Assembly (NCBI GenBank): GCA_965198725.1
Contig: CBDAPX010000001.1
Location: 310,001-374,000 of the forward strand
Direction: 5' to 3'
From: CBDAPX01 sp965198725
GTDB taxonomy: Bacteria; Pseudomonadota; Alphaproteobacteria; Rhodobacterales; Rhodobacteraceae
Length of the DNA: 64,000 nt
Positions within the stretch are counted from its first letter, which is position 1, and every line of letters starts with the position of its first letter. The notes under the pieces were generated by a model. That model was not told the DNA's origin, ran no database searches, and was given only the letters and a program-made list of their open reading frames with translations. Shown piece after piece: positions 1 to 8,269 of this stretch. A program made the position numbers and the translations under genes.

Positions 1-26
1 TTTGGTTCAAATTTCACCCTACCACA

Positions 27-40
27 TTGACTTGGGTCAA
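27..40. promoter_or_regulatory. FNR-type box at left edge
   Basis: The sequence reads TTGAC-TTGG-GTCAA, a perfect inverted repeat with the spacing of FNR/FnrL sites. It lies just beyond the 3' end of the LysR gene, so it most likely serves a gene leftward of the window. fnrL is encoded at 5827-6570, so a cognate regulator is present. The match is seen directly; the role is inferred. Confidence 0.45.
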
Positions 41-62
41 AATCAGGGGGCCGGGGCGGGTT

Positions 63-941
63 TTATGTCGCAGCGTCGCGCGCCGTGCGAAGCCAGCGCA
101 TAAAGGCCCGCACATAGGGTCGGATCACCCCCCCACCGGTCACGATGTGATAGCCGTAATCGGGACGTTCTTCGAACAGGGCAATCAGGCGGCCGCTGCG
201 AATGTCATCTTCGACAAACACACGGACTGTGATCAGCACCCCCTGCCCGGCACGCGCGCTTTCGACCATCAGGTTTCCCGGCAGCTGTGTCCGCCGGCGC
301 CCGTCGGCCACGTCCACACCATGCTCTTGCAGCCACTGTGTCGCTTCTGTTGTCCCCAACTCTTCGATCCATGGCAGCCCGGCGAGGTCTTTTGCGGTAT
401 TCACCTTACGGTCGCCCAAAAGCTCTGGTGCCGCCACCACGACCAGAGGAGATTGCACCAGCAATTCGCTCTGCAACCCGGGCCAGTTGCCCGACCCATA
501 GCGCAACGCCAGATCGATGCCGCCGGGCGACAAGGTCACAACCTCGGGCGTGGGATCGATGCGCAGGCTGATTTCCGGGTGTTGTGCCGAAAACCCTGCG
601 AGACGTGGCATCAGCCAGCCGCCGGCAAAGCTGGGCGTGGTAGAGACATGCACGGGCCGATCTGCCGCAATCTCGGTCAGTTCCGAGACCGCCCGAGCAA
701 TGGCACCAAACCCAAGGTTGAGCGCCTCGGCCAGATGTCGGCCTTCTGCGGTCAGTTCAAGGGCGCGCCCGCGTCGATCCAGCAGGCTGATACCAAGGAA
801 GGTTTCAAGCTGTTTCAACTGCTGACTGACCGCGGCATGACTGACGTTCAGTTTTGCACCGGCTTCGGAAATCGTTTCGCTCTCTGCAAAGGCCGAAAAC
901 GCTCGAAGCGCGGTCAGAGGCGGCATATCTAGCCACATCAT
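63..941 (-). CDS. LysR-family transcriptional regulator (GcvA-like)
   Basis: This 292-residue protein has normal LysR length and architecture. An N-terminal winged HTH covers about residues 5-65, with a typical helix pair around SEAGAKLNVSHAAVSQQLKQ. A periplasmic-binding-like effector domain follows from about residue 93 to the end, beginning RPVHVSTTPSFAGGWLMPRL, which is characteristic of the GcvA branch. The start could also be the Met at residue 6. Neither start has a strong ribosome binding site. The nearest divergent partner is the 55-residue ORF at 1043. The effector and target genes cannot be told from the sequence. Confidence 0.9.
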   Translation of the reverse strand: MMWLDMPPLTALRAFSAFAESETISEAGAKLNVSHAAVSQQLKQLETFLGISLLDRRGRALELTAEGRHLAEALNLGFGAIARAVSELTEIAADRPVHVSTTPSFAGGWLMPRLAGFSAQHPEISLRIDPTPEVVTLSPGGIDLALRYGSGNWPGLQSELLVQSPLVVVAAPELLGDRKVNTAKDLAGLPWIEELGTTEATQWLQEHGVDVADGRRRTQLPGNLMVESARAGQGVLITVRVFVEDDIRSGRLIALFEERPDYGYHIVTGGGVIRPYVRAFMRWLRTARDAAT

Positions 942-1042
942 ATGTAATTCCAGCTTACATTTTCAAATTTCATATGAGTCGCAATCAGATGCTCTTTGCC
1001 CAATATTTGCAAGCAGGAAACATCACGCAGAGGAGAGTTGCG

Positions 1043-1210
1043 ATGATCAATATCTACGCTCAGTCTTTCATGACGGCTACGCGCACAAACACACCAAGAC
1101 TGCGATCCGCCCCAACTGTCGTCAAGTCCGGGAAAAGCAAACGGCGATGGTTGCCCAACGGACACTGGTGGTTGAAGCCGGACACCGACATTGATCCTGA
1201 AAACCTGTGA
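1043..1210 (+). CDS. small basic hypothetical protein (55 aa)
   Basis: The ORF starts at an ATG six bases after an AGGAGAG ribosome binding site and ends just before a strong terminator at 1248, so transcription unit signals flank it on both sides. The product is basic and rich in Thr, Arg and Lys, with a W-L-P-N-G-H-W-W-L motif near the C-terminus and no membrane segment. It is divergent from the LysR gene. I recognise no family. An in-frame upstream extension to 854 has no supporting start signals. Confidence 0.55.
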   Translation: MINIYAQSFMTATRTNTPRLRSAPTVVKSGKSKRRWLPNGHWWLKPDTDIDPENL

Positions 1211-1247
1211 TCAAACCGCGTGGACACAGGTTCGCGCGATTGAATAA

Positions 1248-1283
1248 GGCCCGAGCCGTTCGCGGCTCGGGCCGTTTTCTTTA
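1248..1283 (+). terminator. Rho-independent terminator between convergent genes
   Basis: GGCCCGAGCC and GGCTCGGGCC form a perfect 10-bp stem around a 6-base loop, followed by GTTTTCTTTATT. It ends the 55-aa gene. On the other strand it abuts the ccoP stop codon, so it probably works in both directions. Confidence 0.85.
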
Positions 1284-2153
1284 TTCCCCGCCGCCCAGCT
1301 GGTGGACATAGACGGAAACGGCGCGCACTTGTGCTTCGGACAAACGCCCCGCCCAAGGCGGCATTACACCGTAGCGGCTGTATTCCACGGTTTCCTTGAT
1401 CCGGTCATAGGACCCGCCATAAAGCCAGATCGCGTCGGCGAGGTTCGGTGCACCCTGTTCTACGTCGCCCAGTCCGGCCTCGCCGTGGCAGGCGCTGCAA
1501 TTGTCTTGATAGACAATGCCGCCTGCTTCGACCAAATCCGCGTTCTCGGGCGTCCCACCAGAAAGTGTCATGACGTAATTCACCACCTGATCGATCTCTT
1601 CGGCTTCCAGAATTTCGCCGAAGGCGGGCATCTCGGAATAGCGAGAGTCCAGATCTTCCTCATTCCGGATACCGTGGCTGATCGTGTAGTGGATCGCCTC
1701 GATATCGCCGCCCCAAAGCCAGTCATCATCCAGAAGGTTCGGGTACCCGGACGCCTGAACACCGGCCGCACCGGACCCGTGGCATTGCGTGCACCACGTC
1801 CGAAAGACCGCCTCACCGGCGGAGGTGGCGTAGCCGTTCAGTTCTGGATCATCCGCAATCGCGGTCAGCTCGGCTGCCACCAGCTGCGCATTGATCCCGG
1901 CATTTGCCTGTTCCGCGGCCTCCAGCTCTGCGGCGATTTCTGCGCGGGTGGACCAGCCAAGCAGGCCGCCAGTGGCGCTGCTGATCAGCGGCCATGCCGG
2001 ATAGGCGATGGTATAGCCCAGCCCCCAGATGATCGTGGCATAGAAGGTATAAAGCCACCAACGCGGAAGCGGGTTGTTGAACTCTTCGATCCCGTCCCAA
2101 CTGTGTCCGGTTGTGGTTGGATCGCCCGGAAGTTTTTCAGGCACTTTGGTCAT
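1281..2153 (-). CDS. ccoP: cbb3-type cytochrome c oxidase subunit III (dihaem)
   Basis: CcoP carries electrons into the high-affinity cbb3 oxidase of the cytoplasmic membrane. The 290-residue protein has a cytoplasmic N-terminus, one membrane helix at about residues 33-55, and two periplasmic cytochrome c domains. Their haem motifs are CTQCH at residue 121 and CSACH at residue 219. Methionine ligand candidates are in SEMPAFG and GVMPPW. It is the last gene of ccoNOQP and overlaps ccoQ by 4 bases, indicating coupled translation. Expression should follow the FNR box at 4805. Confidence 0.97.
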   Translation of the reverse strand: MTKVPEKLPGDPTTTGHSWDGIEEFNNPLPRWWLYTFYATIIWGLGYTIAYPAWPLISSATGGLLGWSTRAEIAAELEAAEQANAGINAQLVAAELTAIADDPELNGYATSAGEAVFRTWCTQCHGSGAAGVQASGYPNLLDDDWLWGGDIEAIHYTISHGIRNEEDLDSRYSEMPAFGEILEAEEIDQVVNYVMTLSGGTPENADLVEAGGIVYQDNCSACHGEAGLGDVEQGAPNLADAIWLYGGSYDRIKETVEYSRYGVMPPWAGRLSEAQVRAVSVYVHQLGGGE

Positions 2154-2356
2154 TTCTGCGCCTCCTTCTCATTAACTTGAGGCTGATCTTCGCGCGCGGG
2201 CGCAAATTCATGTCGAAACGGGATATCAGCAGTGTCGCTATAGGCTTTGGTGCTGCCTGGCCGGAACACCCAGACGATGACACCGATAAAGAACAGGAAC
2301 AGGGCAAGCAGCATCCAGCTGTCAGCAAATTCCCGAAGAACAGAATAGGTTTCCAT
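2150..2356 (-). CDS. ccoQ: cbb3-type oxidase small subunit CcoQ
   Basis: The product has 68 residues with one transmembrane helix at about residues 14-31 and a charged C-terminal tail, the usual form of CcoQ/FixQ. CcoQ is a small non-catalytic subunit that stabilises the cbb3 complex. It lies 9 bases downstream of ccoO and overlaps the ccoP start by 4 bases. An AGGAGG-like ribosome binding site precedes the ATG. The assignment rests on position and membrane topology more than on sequence motifs. Confidence 0.93.
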   Translation of the reverse strand: METYSVLREFADSWMLLALFLFFIGVIVWVFRPGSTKAYSDTADIPFRHEFAPAREDQPQVNEKEAQK

Positions 2357-2365
2357 CGGGTCCTC

Positions 2366-3091
2366 CTATCGGCTGGCGTCTGGGGTGAAGGTGGAAAAGT
2401 CCACCAATGTGCCCAGCATCTGCATGTAGGCGATCAGCGCATCGGTTTCCGAAATGCCCGCCTGACCGTCGAAATTGCGCACTTGTGCACCGGGATAGCG
2501 TTCCAGCATCGCGTCATAGTCGCTGTCGGGATCGGCTTGTGCCCGGAAATCCGCGCCTGCGTTTTCGATCATTTCATCGGTATAAGGCACCCCGACCAAA
2601 CGGTGCGTTGCCATCAACTCACCGATGTATTGACCATCAATCAGCGTTTCTTCGAGGAAGCCATATTTTGGCATCACCGATTCAGGCACCACTGATTGCG
2701 GATCGCGCAAATGGTCCACGTGCCAATCGTCGGAATACCGCCCACCGACCCGGGCCAGATCAGGCCCGGTGCGTTTGGACCCCCATTGGAACGGATGGTC
2801 ATACATGGATTCCGCCGCCAGCGAGTAATGCCCATACCGTTCCACTTCGTCCCGCATCGGGCGGATCATCTGGCTGTGGCAGACATAGCACCCTTCACGG
2901 ATGTAGACCTCTCGTCCCGCCAGTTCGAGCGGGGAATAGGGCCGCATGCCATCCACCTCTTCGATCGTGTTTTCGAGGTAGAACAGGGGCGCGATCTGCA
3001 CGATGCCGCCGATGGTGACCACCAGAAAGCTGAAGATCAGCAACAAGGTGGCGTTGGTTTCAAGGATCTTGTGCCTATCAAGAATGGCCAT
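2366..3091 (-). CDS. ccoO: cbb3-type cytochrome c oxidase subunit II (monohaem)
   Basis: CcoO is the monohaem cytochrome c subunit that passes electrons from CcoP to the CcoN catalytic core. The 241-residue product has an N-terminal membrane anchor at about residues 14-34 and a periplasmic domain with one haem motif, CYVCHSQ, at residue 68. PESVMPKYGF supplies a plausible axial methionine. The length and the W-G-S-K-R-T-G-P-D-L-A block are typical of the family. It lies 14 bases downstream of ccoN in the operon. Confidence 0.97.
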   Translation of the reverse strand: MAILDRHKILETNATLLLIFSFLVVTIGGIVQIAPLFYLENTIEEVDGMRPYSPLELAGREVYIREGCYVCHSQMIRPMRDEVERYGHYSLAAESMYDHPFQWGSKRTGPDLARVGGRYSDDWHVDHLRDPQSVVPESVMPKYGFLEETLIDGQYIGELMATHRLVGVPYTDEMIENAGADFRAQADPDSDYDAMLERYPGAQVRNFDGQAGISETDALIAYMQMLGTLVDFSTFTPDASR

Positions 3092-3105
3092 TTTTTCAGC
3101 CCTCC

Positions 3106-4713
3106 TTATTCAGCGGGGCCCGCGGTGGCGAGGTCGGCCTCTTTGGCCGGCGCCCGCTTCACGGTCATCCAAAGGTTGTAGCACATGATGATCGCCCCGG
3201 TGAGGTACATGACCCCTCCCAGCCCGCGCATCACATACATCGGGAATTTGGCGGCAACGGTGTCGGCAAAGCTCCAGACAAGGAACCCGTTGGCGTCAAC
3301 TTCGCGCCACATCAGGCCTTCCATGATCCCGGTCACCCACATCGATGCGGCGTAAAGAACGATGCCGATAGTGGCGAGCCAGAAATGCCAGCTGACCATC
3401 GCGAGGCTATAAAGCCGTTCCCGTTTCCACAGCACCGGCACCAGATAGTACAGCGCACCAAACGTGATCATCCCGTTCCAGCCCAAGGCACCGGAATGCA
3501 CATGGCCAATGGTCCAGTCGGTGTAATGGCTCAGCGCGTTGACCGCGCGGATCGACATCATCGGCCCTTCGAAGGTCGACATGCCGTAGAAGCCCAAAGA
3601 GATCACCATCATCCGGATCACCGGATCGGTGCGCAGCTTGTCCCACGCCCCAGAGAGGGTCATCAAACCGTTGATCATACCACCCCAGCTCGGCATCCAC
3701 AGGATGATCGAGAACACCATGCCAAGGGTCGACGCCCAATCCGGCAATGCTGTGTAGTGCAAATGGTGCGGACCGGCCCAGATATACAGGAAGATCAGCG
3801 CCCAGAAGTGGATGATCGACAACTTGTAGCTAAAGACCGGGCGTTCCGCCTGTTTCGGGATGAAGTAATACATCATGCCCAGGAAACCCGCGGTCAGGAA
3901 GAAACCCACCGCGTTGTGGCCATACCACCATTGGGTCATGGCATCTTGCACACCGGCAAACACCTGCACCGAACGTGATCCCCAGATCGAGACGGGGATG
4001 GACAGGTTGTTGACGACATGCAGCATCGCAACGGTCACAATAAAGGACAGGTAGAACCAGTTTGCCACATAGATATGCGGTTCCTTGCGGCGGACGATCG
4101 TGCCGAGGAACACAGCCAGATAGGCGACCCAGACAATGGTCAGCCACAGGTCAACATACCATTCCGGTTCGGCATATTCCTTGGACTGTGTTGCGCCCAA
4201 CAAGTAACCGGTTGCGGCCAGAACGATGAAAAGCTGGTACCCCCAGAACACGAACCATGCCAGGTTTCCGCCCCAGAGCCGTGCCGCGCTGGTGCGCTGT
4301 ACGACGTAAAAGGATGTCGCCAGCAATGCGTTGCCCCCAAAGGCAAAAATCACCGCAGAGGTGTGTAGCGGCCTGAGCCGGCCAAAGTTCCCGATCCCGT
4401 TTGTCCATTCCCAATTGAGCCCTGGAAAGGCCAATTGAAAGGCGATGAACACACCCACCAGGAACCCCACAACGCCCCACAGGGCCGTTGCAATGACCCC
4501 AGCCCAGATGACGCCATCGTTGTATTCGTGATCAACGTTTACAACAGAAACGGGTTCGTCGGTCTGACGCAGCGTGTAGAGGAAAAATCCGCCAGCCAGC
4601 AGCATGATCAGAATCGCATGAACCTGATATGCCAAATCGCGTGCATAATTGGACGCAATCATCGCAAAGAGCGTGATTGCGCCAAACACGATCAACTTAA
4701 TATAGTTATTCAT
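3106..4713 (-). CDS. ccoN: cbb3-type cytochrome c oxidase catalytic subunit I
   Basis: CcoN is the haem-copper catalytic subunit that reduces oxygen to water under low oxygen tension. The 535-residue protein is almost entirely hydrophobic, with about twelve membrane helices. Conserved histidine segments are visible: HTSAVIFAFGGNALLATSFY, GHNAVGFFLTAGFLGMMYY, AGPHHLHYTALPDW and WTIGHVHSGALGWNG, covering haem and CuB ligands. It heads the minus-strand ccoNOQP operon. The FNR box at 4805-4818 lies about 90 bases upstream and is shared with the divergent stress gene. Confidence 0.98.
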   Translation of the reverse strand: MNNYIKLIVFGAITLFAMIASNYARDLAYQVHAILIMLLAGGFFLYTLRQTDEPVSVVNVDHEYNDGVIWAGVIATALWGVVGFLVGVFIAFQLAFPGLNWEWTNGIGNFGRLRPLHTSAVIFAFGGNALLATSFYVVQRTSAARLWGGNLAWFVFWGYQLFIVLAATGYLLGATQSKEYAEPEWYVDLWLTIVWVAYLAVFLGTIVRRKEPHIYVANWFYLSFIVTVAMLHVVNNLSIPVSIWGSRSVQVFAGVQDAMTQWWYGHNAVGFFLTAGFLGMMYYFIPKQAERPVFSYKLSIIHFWALIFLYIWAGPHHLHYTALPDWASTLGMVFSIILWMPSWGGMINGLMTLSGAWDKLRTDPVIRMMVISLGFYGMSTFEGPMMSIRAVNALSHYTDWTIGHVHSGALGWNGMITFGALYYLVPVLWKRERLYSLAMVSWHFWLATIGIVLYAASMWVTGIMEGLMWREVDANGFLVWSFADTVAAKFPMYVMRGLGGVMYLTGAIIMCYNLWMTVKRAPAKEADLATAGPAE

Positions 4714-4804
4714 GATCTGTCCCTTTGCCCATTTCGCTTGGGTCTTGATCGCATCCGTGTCGTTCGGAATGCCCCATCAATGCAAAAGTCGGGGCGCTTT
4801 CGCT

Positions 4805-4818
4805 TTGATCTGCATCAA
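4805..4818. promoter_or_regulatory. FNR box shared by ccoNOQP and usp gene
   Basis: TTGAT-CTGC-ATCAA is a perfect FNR/FnrL palindrome. It is 91 bases from the ccoN start and 77 bases from the divergent stress gene start, so one site may activate both. fnrL itself lies in the same neighbourhood. Confidence 0.85.
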
Positions 4819-4895
4819 CACCAACCAATGGAATCTCTGTCATCACCTTGGCTGCAAAGCTGCGCGCTTGTGTTGCTCAAACATGAGAGGCTCTG

Positions 4896-5722
4896 ATGTC
4901 TTACAAATCCTTGATGACTTTTCTGACGGAATCACGCTGTTCTGGCGTGGCGCTCCGGACGCTGGAAACCCTTGCAGGACGATTTGATGCACATGCCGAG
5001 GCGGTCTGTCTTGGCATCGATCGGATGCAGGTCGGGTATTACTATGCCGGCGCAACAGCCGATGTGTTGGATGAGGCGTTTACCCGGGCGCGGGCTGAGG
5101 CAAACGATCTGGAAGCGCTTGCCGAAGGCGCCCTGAAACCTTCGGGTCTGCGGTGGAACACGCAAACAGCCACCACATCGATCAGCGATGTGGGCAACGT
5201 TGTCGCCCATCGCGCCCGGTTTTCGGACCTTGTTATCTTGCCGCAACCCTATGGGCCTGACCGCGATAGCGCGATGGAGGCTGTAACCGAAGCCGCCCTG
5301 TTCGGCGGCGATGCATCCGTGTTGGTTGTCCCGGACGATCCCGTGGCGACGGGCACCTTCGACAATGTCATAATCGCCTGGAACGAAAGCAGAGAAGCGC
5401 TCGCCGCGGTCCGCCGCGCTTTGCCCATCATTCAGGCGGCCAAACGGGTTCAGGTGACGCTGATCGATCCTCCTGGTCACGGGCCCCCGGTGGGCTTTTG
5501 TCTCTGTTCCTGTCTCGCCACGGTGCTGCTTGCGAGATCAATGTGCTGAGCAAAACACTGCCGCGCGTGTCAGATGTCTTGACGCGCCGCGCTCTTGATA
5601 CCGAAGCGGATTTGATTGTGATGGGGGCTTACGGCCATTCGCGGCTACGGGAATCCATCTTGGGCGGAACGACCCGAAACCTTTTGGAACATGCGCAGGT
5701 GCCGATCTTCCTCGCCCATTAA
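4896..5722 (+). pseudogene. universal stress protein, two UspA domains, frameshifted
   Basis: Two consecutive frames make one typical tandem UspA protein of about 275 residues. The first frame (4896-5549) covers domain 1 and the start of domain 2, through LIDPPGHGP. It then runs into unrelated residues and stops. The second frame (to 5722) resumes with LSLFLSRHGA and carries the C-terminal nucleotide-binding signature GAYGHSRLRESILGGTTRNLL. The frame must shift by -1 near 5481-5495, close to a GGGCCCCCGGTGGG run. Tandem Usp genes beside fnrL and ccoN are usual in this group and are induced at low oxygen. A sequencing error is possible. Confidence 0.75.
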
Positions 5723-5820
5723 AGCGTTTCGAGTTTTCATTGAAACATGCCGGATCGCTTGTCGCGTTCGAGCGCAGCAAGAGGCCGCGAACAAGCGATT
5801 CGACCTAAACTCGAAACGCT
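5723..5820. repeat. 98-bp nested inverted repeat
   Basis: The outer arms AGCGTTTCGAGTTT (5723-5736) and AAACTCGAAACGCT (5807-5820) are exact complements. Inside them, GATCGCTTGT (5753) and ACAAGCGATT (5791) form a second, near-perfect pair. The element fills the whole gap between the convergent usp and fnrL genes. It could act as a bidirectional terminator or be a small MITE/REP-like repeat. No coding capacity is visible. Confidence 0.7.
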
Positions 5821-5826
5821 ATAACG

Positions 5827-6570
5827 TCAGGTGATCATCCCGCCATCTTCGTCATCGCCGGCCTCTTCCATCAATCGGCCGACATCGGGTATGGCGACGT
5901 TTCGTTTGCCGCTGAGCTGTATGATGCCGTCCCGTTTCAGTGCAGACATCTGTCGGCTGACGGTTTCCAGCGTTAGCCCAAGGTAATCCGCCATCGCCTC
6001 TCGGGTCAGGGGCAGGTCAAAGGTGGCCTGCCCACCCAGGGACTTGTCGTTGAGCGCGGCCTCTTTACGGGCAAAGATCAACAGCAGGCTTGAAATCTTC
6101 TCACGTGCCGTTTTCCGCCCCAGTACGAGCATCCACTCGCGCGCGGCGTCGAGCTCGTCCAGTGTCATTTCCAGAAGGCGTTGCGCGATATGCGGTGTGC
6201 TGCTGATCAAAGCTTCAAACGGCTTTTTGAGGAAACAGCACATTGTCATATCCGTTGTCGCGACCACGTCGTACTGAGACCCAGAGCGGCCGGGTCGTCC
6301 GACAAAATCCGATGGCAACAACAAACCCACCATTTGTGTCCGGCCATCTTCCATCGTTTGGCGCAGCGTCGCCACACCGGATACGACCGACCCAACGTAA
6401 TCCATCTCATCACCGGCCCAAACCAGTGTCTGCCCTGCTTCGAAACTGCGATAATATTTGATGGCTTCCAGTTCCGCCAATTCATCGCTTTCGCATCGGG
6501 CACAAACAGCGCGATGGCGGATCGGACAATCCGCGCAGTTTTGCGTCAGGTTCGGGGCGGGCGATTGCAT
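5827..6570 (-). CDS. fnrL: FNR-family oxygen-sensing regulator FnrL
   Basis: The 247-residue Crp/Fnr protein has a cysteine cluster for an oxygen-labile iron-sulfur centre: C12, C15 and C23 in NCADCPIRHRAVC, plus C111 or C112 in MTMCCF. A cyclic-nucleotide-like barrel follows, then a C-terminal HTH with the recognition helix LETVSRQMSAL, whose E-SR residues match TTGAT half sites. I chose the ATG at 6570 because AGGAG lies 7 bases upstream; the longer TTG start at 6597 would overlap the FNR box. It is divergent from hemN and probably autoregulated. Confidence 0.95.
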   Translation of the reverse strand: MQSPAPNLTQNCADCPIRHRAVCARCESDELAELEAIKYYRSFEAGQTLVWAGDEMDYVGSVVSGVATLRQTMEDGRTQMVGLLLPSDFVGRPGRSGSQYDVVATTDMTMCCFLKKPFEALISSTPHIAQRLLEMTLDELDAAREWMLVLGRKTAREKISSLLLIFARKEAALNDKSLGGQATFDLPLTREAMADYLGLTLETVSRQMSALKRDGIIQLSGKRNVAIPDVGRLMEEAGDDEDGGMIT

Positions 6571-6583
6571 GCTCGGCTCCTGA

Positions 6584-6597
6584 TTGATCTGCGTCAA
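6584..6597. promoter_or_regulatory. FNR box between fnrL and hemN
   Basis: TTGAT-CTGC-GTCAA differs from the perfect palindrome at one position. It lies 14 bases upstream of the fnrL ATG and 35 bases upstream of the hemN ATG. The position close to fnrL suggests repression of fnrL, with activation or repression of hemN from the same site. Confidence 0.8.
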
Positions 6598-6632
6598 AGC
6601 GGTGGGTCGTTGGCTGTGCCAAGCCTAGCCGC

Positions 6633-7988
6633 ATGACACAATTATCGCAATTCGCCCGGCTGGGGTTATTTGACGCGCGTGTACCGCGTTATACCAGTTA
6701 CCCGACCGCCCCGCATTTTGGCGATGCGGTTGACGCGGCCCGGTTCGAACGCTGGGTGTCCGAGATCACGCCGCAAAGCACAGTTTCGCTTTACGTGCAC
6801 GTCCCCTTTTGCAGGCGCCTTTGCTGGTTTTGCGCCTGCCGGACCCAAGGCAGCCCCGACGCCAGACCCGTCGCCGCCTATGTCGAAACGTTGAAAGCTG
6901 AATTGCGGTTGATCGCAGAACATCTACCGGATGGTGTCACCTTGTCCCGGCTACACTGGGGAGGTGGGACACCAACCTTGCTGACGCCGGACCTGATGTC
7001 CGATCTGGCGCAATTCATTGCCGGGTTGCTGCCCTTCGCAGATGGCGCCGAATTCTCAGTTGAAATCGACCCCAATGAAATTGATGCCGACCGGGTTGCC
7101 AGCCTTGCCGCAGCTGGCATGAACAGGGCATCCATCGGCGTTCAGGATTTTGACCCGGAAATCCAAGCCAGCATCGGACGCCCACAAAGCTTTGAAATCA
7201 CCCGGGACACCGTCGATCTTTTGCGGGCCGCAGGCATTCACAGCCTGAACTCTGACATTCTGTTTGGCTTGCCCCATCAAACCCCGAACCGCATTGCTGA
7301 AACGGTCCAAAAGCTGCTCTCACTCAGCCCGGACCGAATTGCGCTTTATGGCTATGCGCATGTGCCGTGGATGGCCAAGCGACAACAGCTTATCCCGTCA
7401 GATGTCCTACCCACACCGCAGGAACGGCTGCACCTCTTTGATACCGCAAGGCGGCTTTTTGTGTGGGACGGGTACAAAGAGATCGGGATCGATCATTTCG
7501 CCACGCCCGAAGACGGGCTGAGCATTGCCCAGCGCGCAGGGCGGCTGCGCCGGAATTTCCAAGGCTATACGGATGACACCGCAGAGGTGCTGATTGGCGT
7601 TGGCGCCTCTGCCATCTCGCGGTTTCCGCAAGGCTATGCGCAGAACAACGCAGCCACATCAGGGTACCAAAAAGCAATCCGCGCGGGCGAATTTGCAACG
7701 GCGCGCGGGCATGGCTTCACCGACGAAGACCGTTTGCTCGGCCGTATGATCGAGATGATCATGTGCGATTTCCGGATCGACGCATCAGAAATTCTGGACA
7801 GCTTCTCGATTGCAGAGGCGGACTTGCAGCTTCAATTGGAACAGGTTGCGGCGAAGTTCGAGGATTTACTGACCGTAACGCCCGCGGGCTTGTATATTCC
7901 TGACCACGCGCGGCCTCTCACGCGGATGATCGCGCAAAGTCTGGATGCCTATAGCCTTTCCAAAGCGGGGCATAGCCCGGCGATGTGA
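6633..7988 (+). CDS. hemN: oxygen-independent coproporphyrinogen III oxidase
   Basis: HemN is a radical SAM enzyme that decarboxylates coproporphyrinogen III to protoporphyrinogen IX without oxygen, in haem and tetrapyrrole synthesis. The 451-residue length fits HemN. The N-terminal PRYTSYPTAPHF block is the HemN signature. The 4Fe-4S ligands are C60, C64 and C67 in CRRLCWFCAC, and HWGGGTPTLL is the SAM-binding glycine motif. It shares an FNR-box region with fnrL, matching a role in anaerobic haem supply for the cbb3 oxidase. Confidence 0.97.
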   Translation: MTQLSQFARLGLFDARVPRYTSYPTAPHFGDAVDAARFERWVSEITPQSTVSLYVHVPFCRRLCWFCACRTQGSPDARPVAAYVETLKAELRLIAEHLPDGVTLSRLHWGGGTPTLLTPDLMSDLAQFIAGLLPFADGAEFSVEIDPNEIDADRVASLAAAGMNRASIGVQDFDPEIQASIGRPQSFEITRDTVDLLRAAGIHSLNSDILFGLPHQTPNRIAETVQKLLSLSPDRIALYGYAHVPWMAKRQQLIPSDVLPTPQERLHLFDTARRLFVWDGYKEIGIDHFATPEDGLSIAQRAGRLRRNFQGYTDDTAEVLIGVGASAISRFPQGYAQNNAATSGYQKAIRAGEFATARGHGFTDEDRLLGRMIEMIMCDFRIDASEILDSFSIAEADLQLQLEQVAAKFEDLLTVTPAGLYIPDHARPLTRMIAQSLDAYSLSKAGHSPAM

Positions 7989-8003
7989 AGCAAAACGGCT
8001 CTA

Positions 8004-8269
8004 GGGTCTGTGGACAATCACCAGTACACCCCAGCGCGAGAACCATTTTGCCGCCAACGCGCGGATTTGGGGCCTGCGATCTGGTCGATCGGAGCCGAGA
8101 ATACGCAAAGTCGGAGGCAAAATGGGCCGCGCCGCGGAGCGGTTTCGCCAAAATTGCCCATTTCTGCGTCATTTGCGCTTGAAAGAGATCACTCTTACTG
8201 CGCGCAAATTCCTGGAACTGAGCAATTTTGGACGGAAACTGGGGTGTAATGGTGATTGTCCACAGACCC
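8004..8269. mobile_element. MITE-like element with 31-bp terminal inverted repeats
   Basis: The left end (8004-8034) and right end (8239-8269) are inverted repeats matching at 30 of 31 positions, beginning GGGTCTGTGGACAATCACCA. Both ends are flanked by the dinucleotide TA, the target duplication made by IS630/Tc1-mariner transposases. The 266-bp interior has no convincing gene. The element sits between the convergent hemN and yejF genes. The yejF stop codon TAG is formed from the TA plus the first base of the element. Confidence 0.8.

Noticed and set aside
27..932. 301-aa plus-strand frame opposite the first LysR gene
   Set aside because: It is antisense to a full LysR gene. The residues look like GC-rich frame noise (His, Arg and Pro rich) and no ribosome binding site is present.
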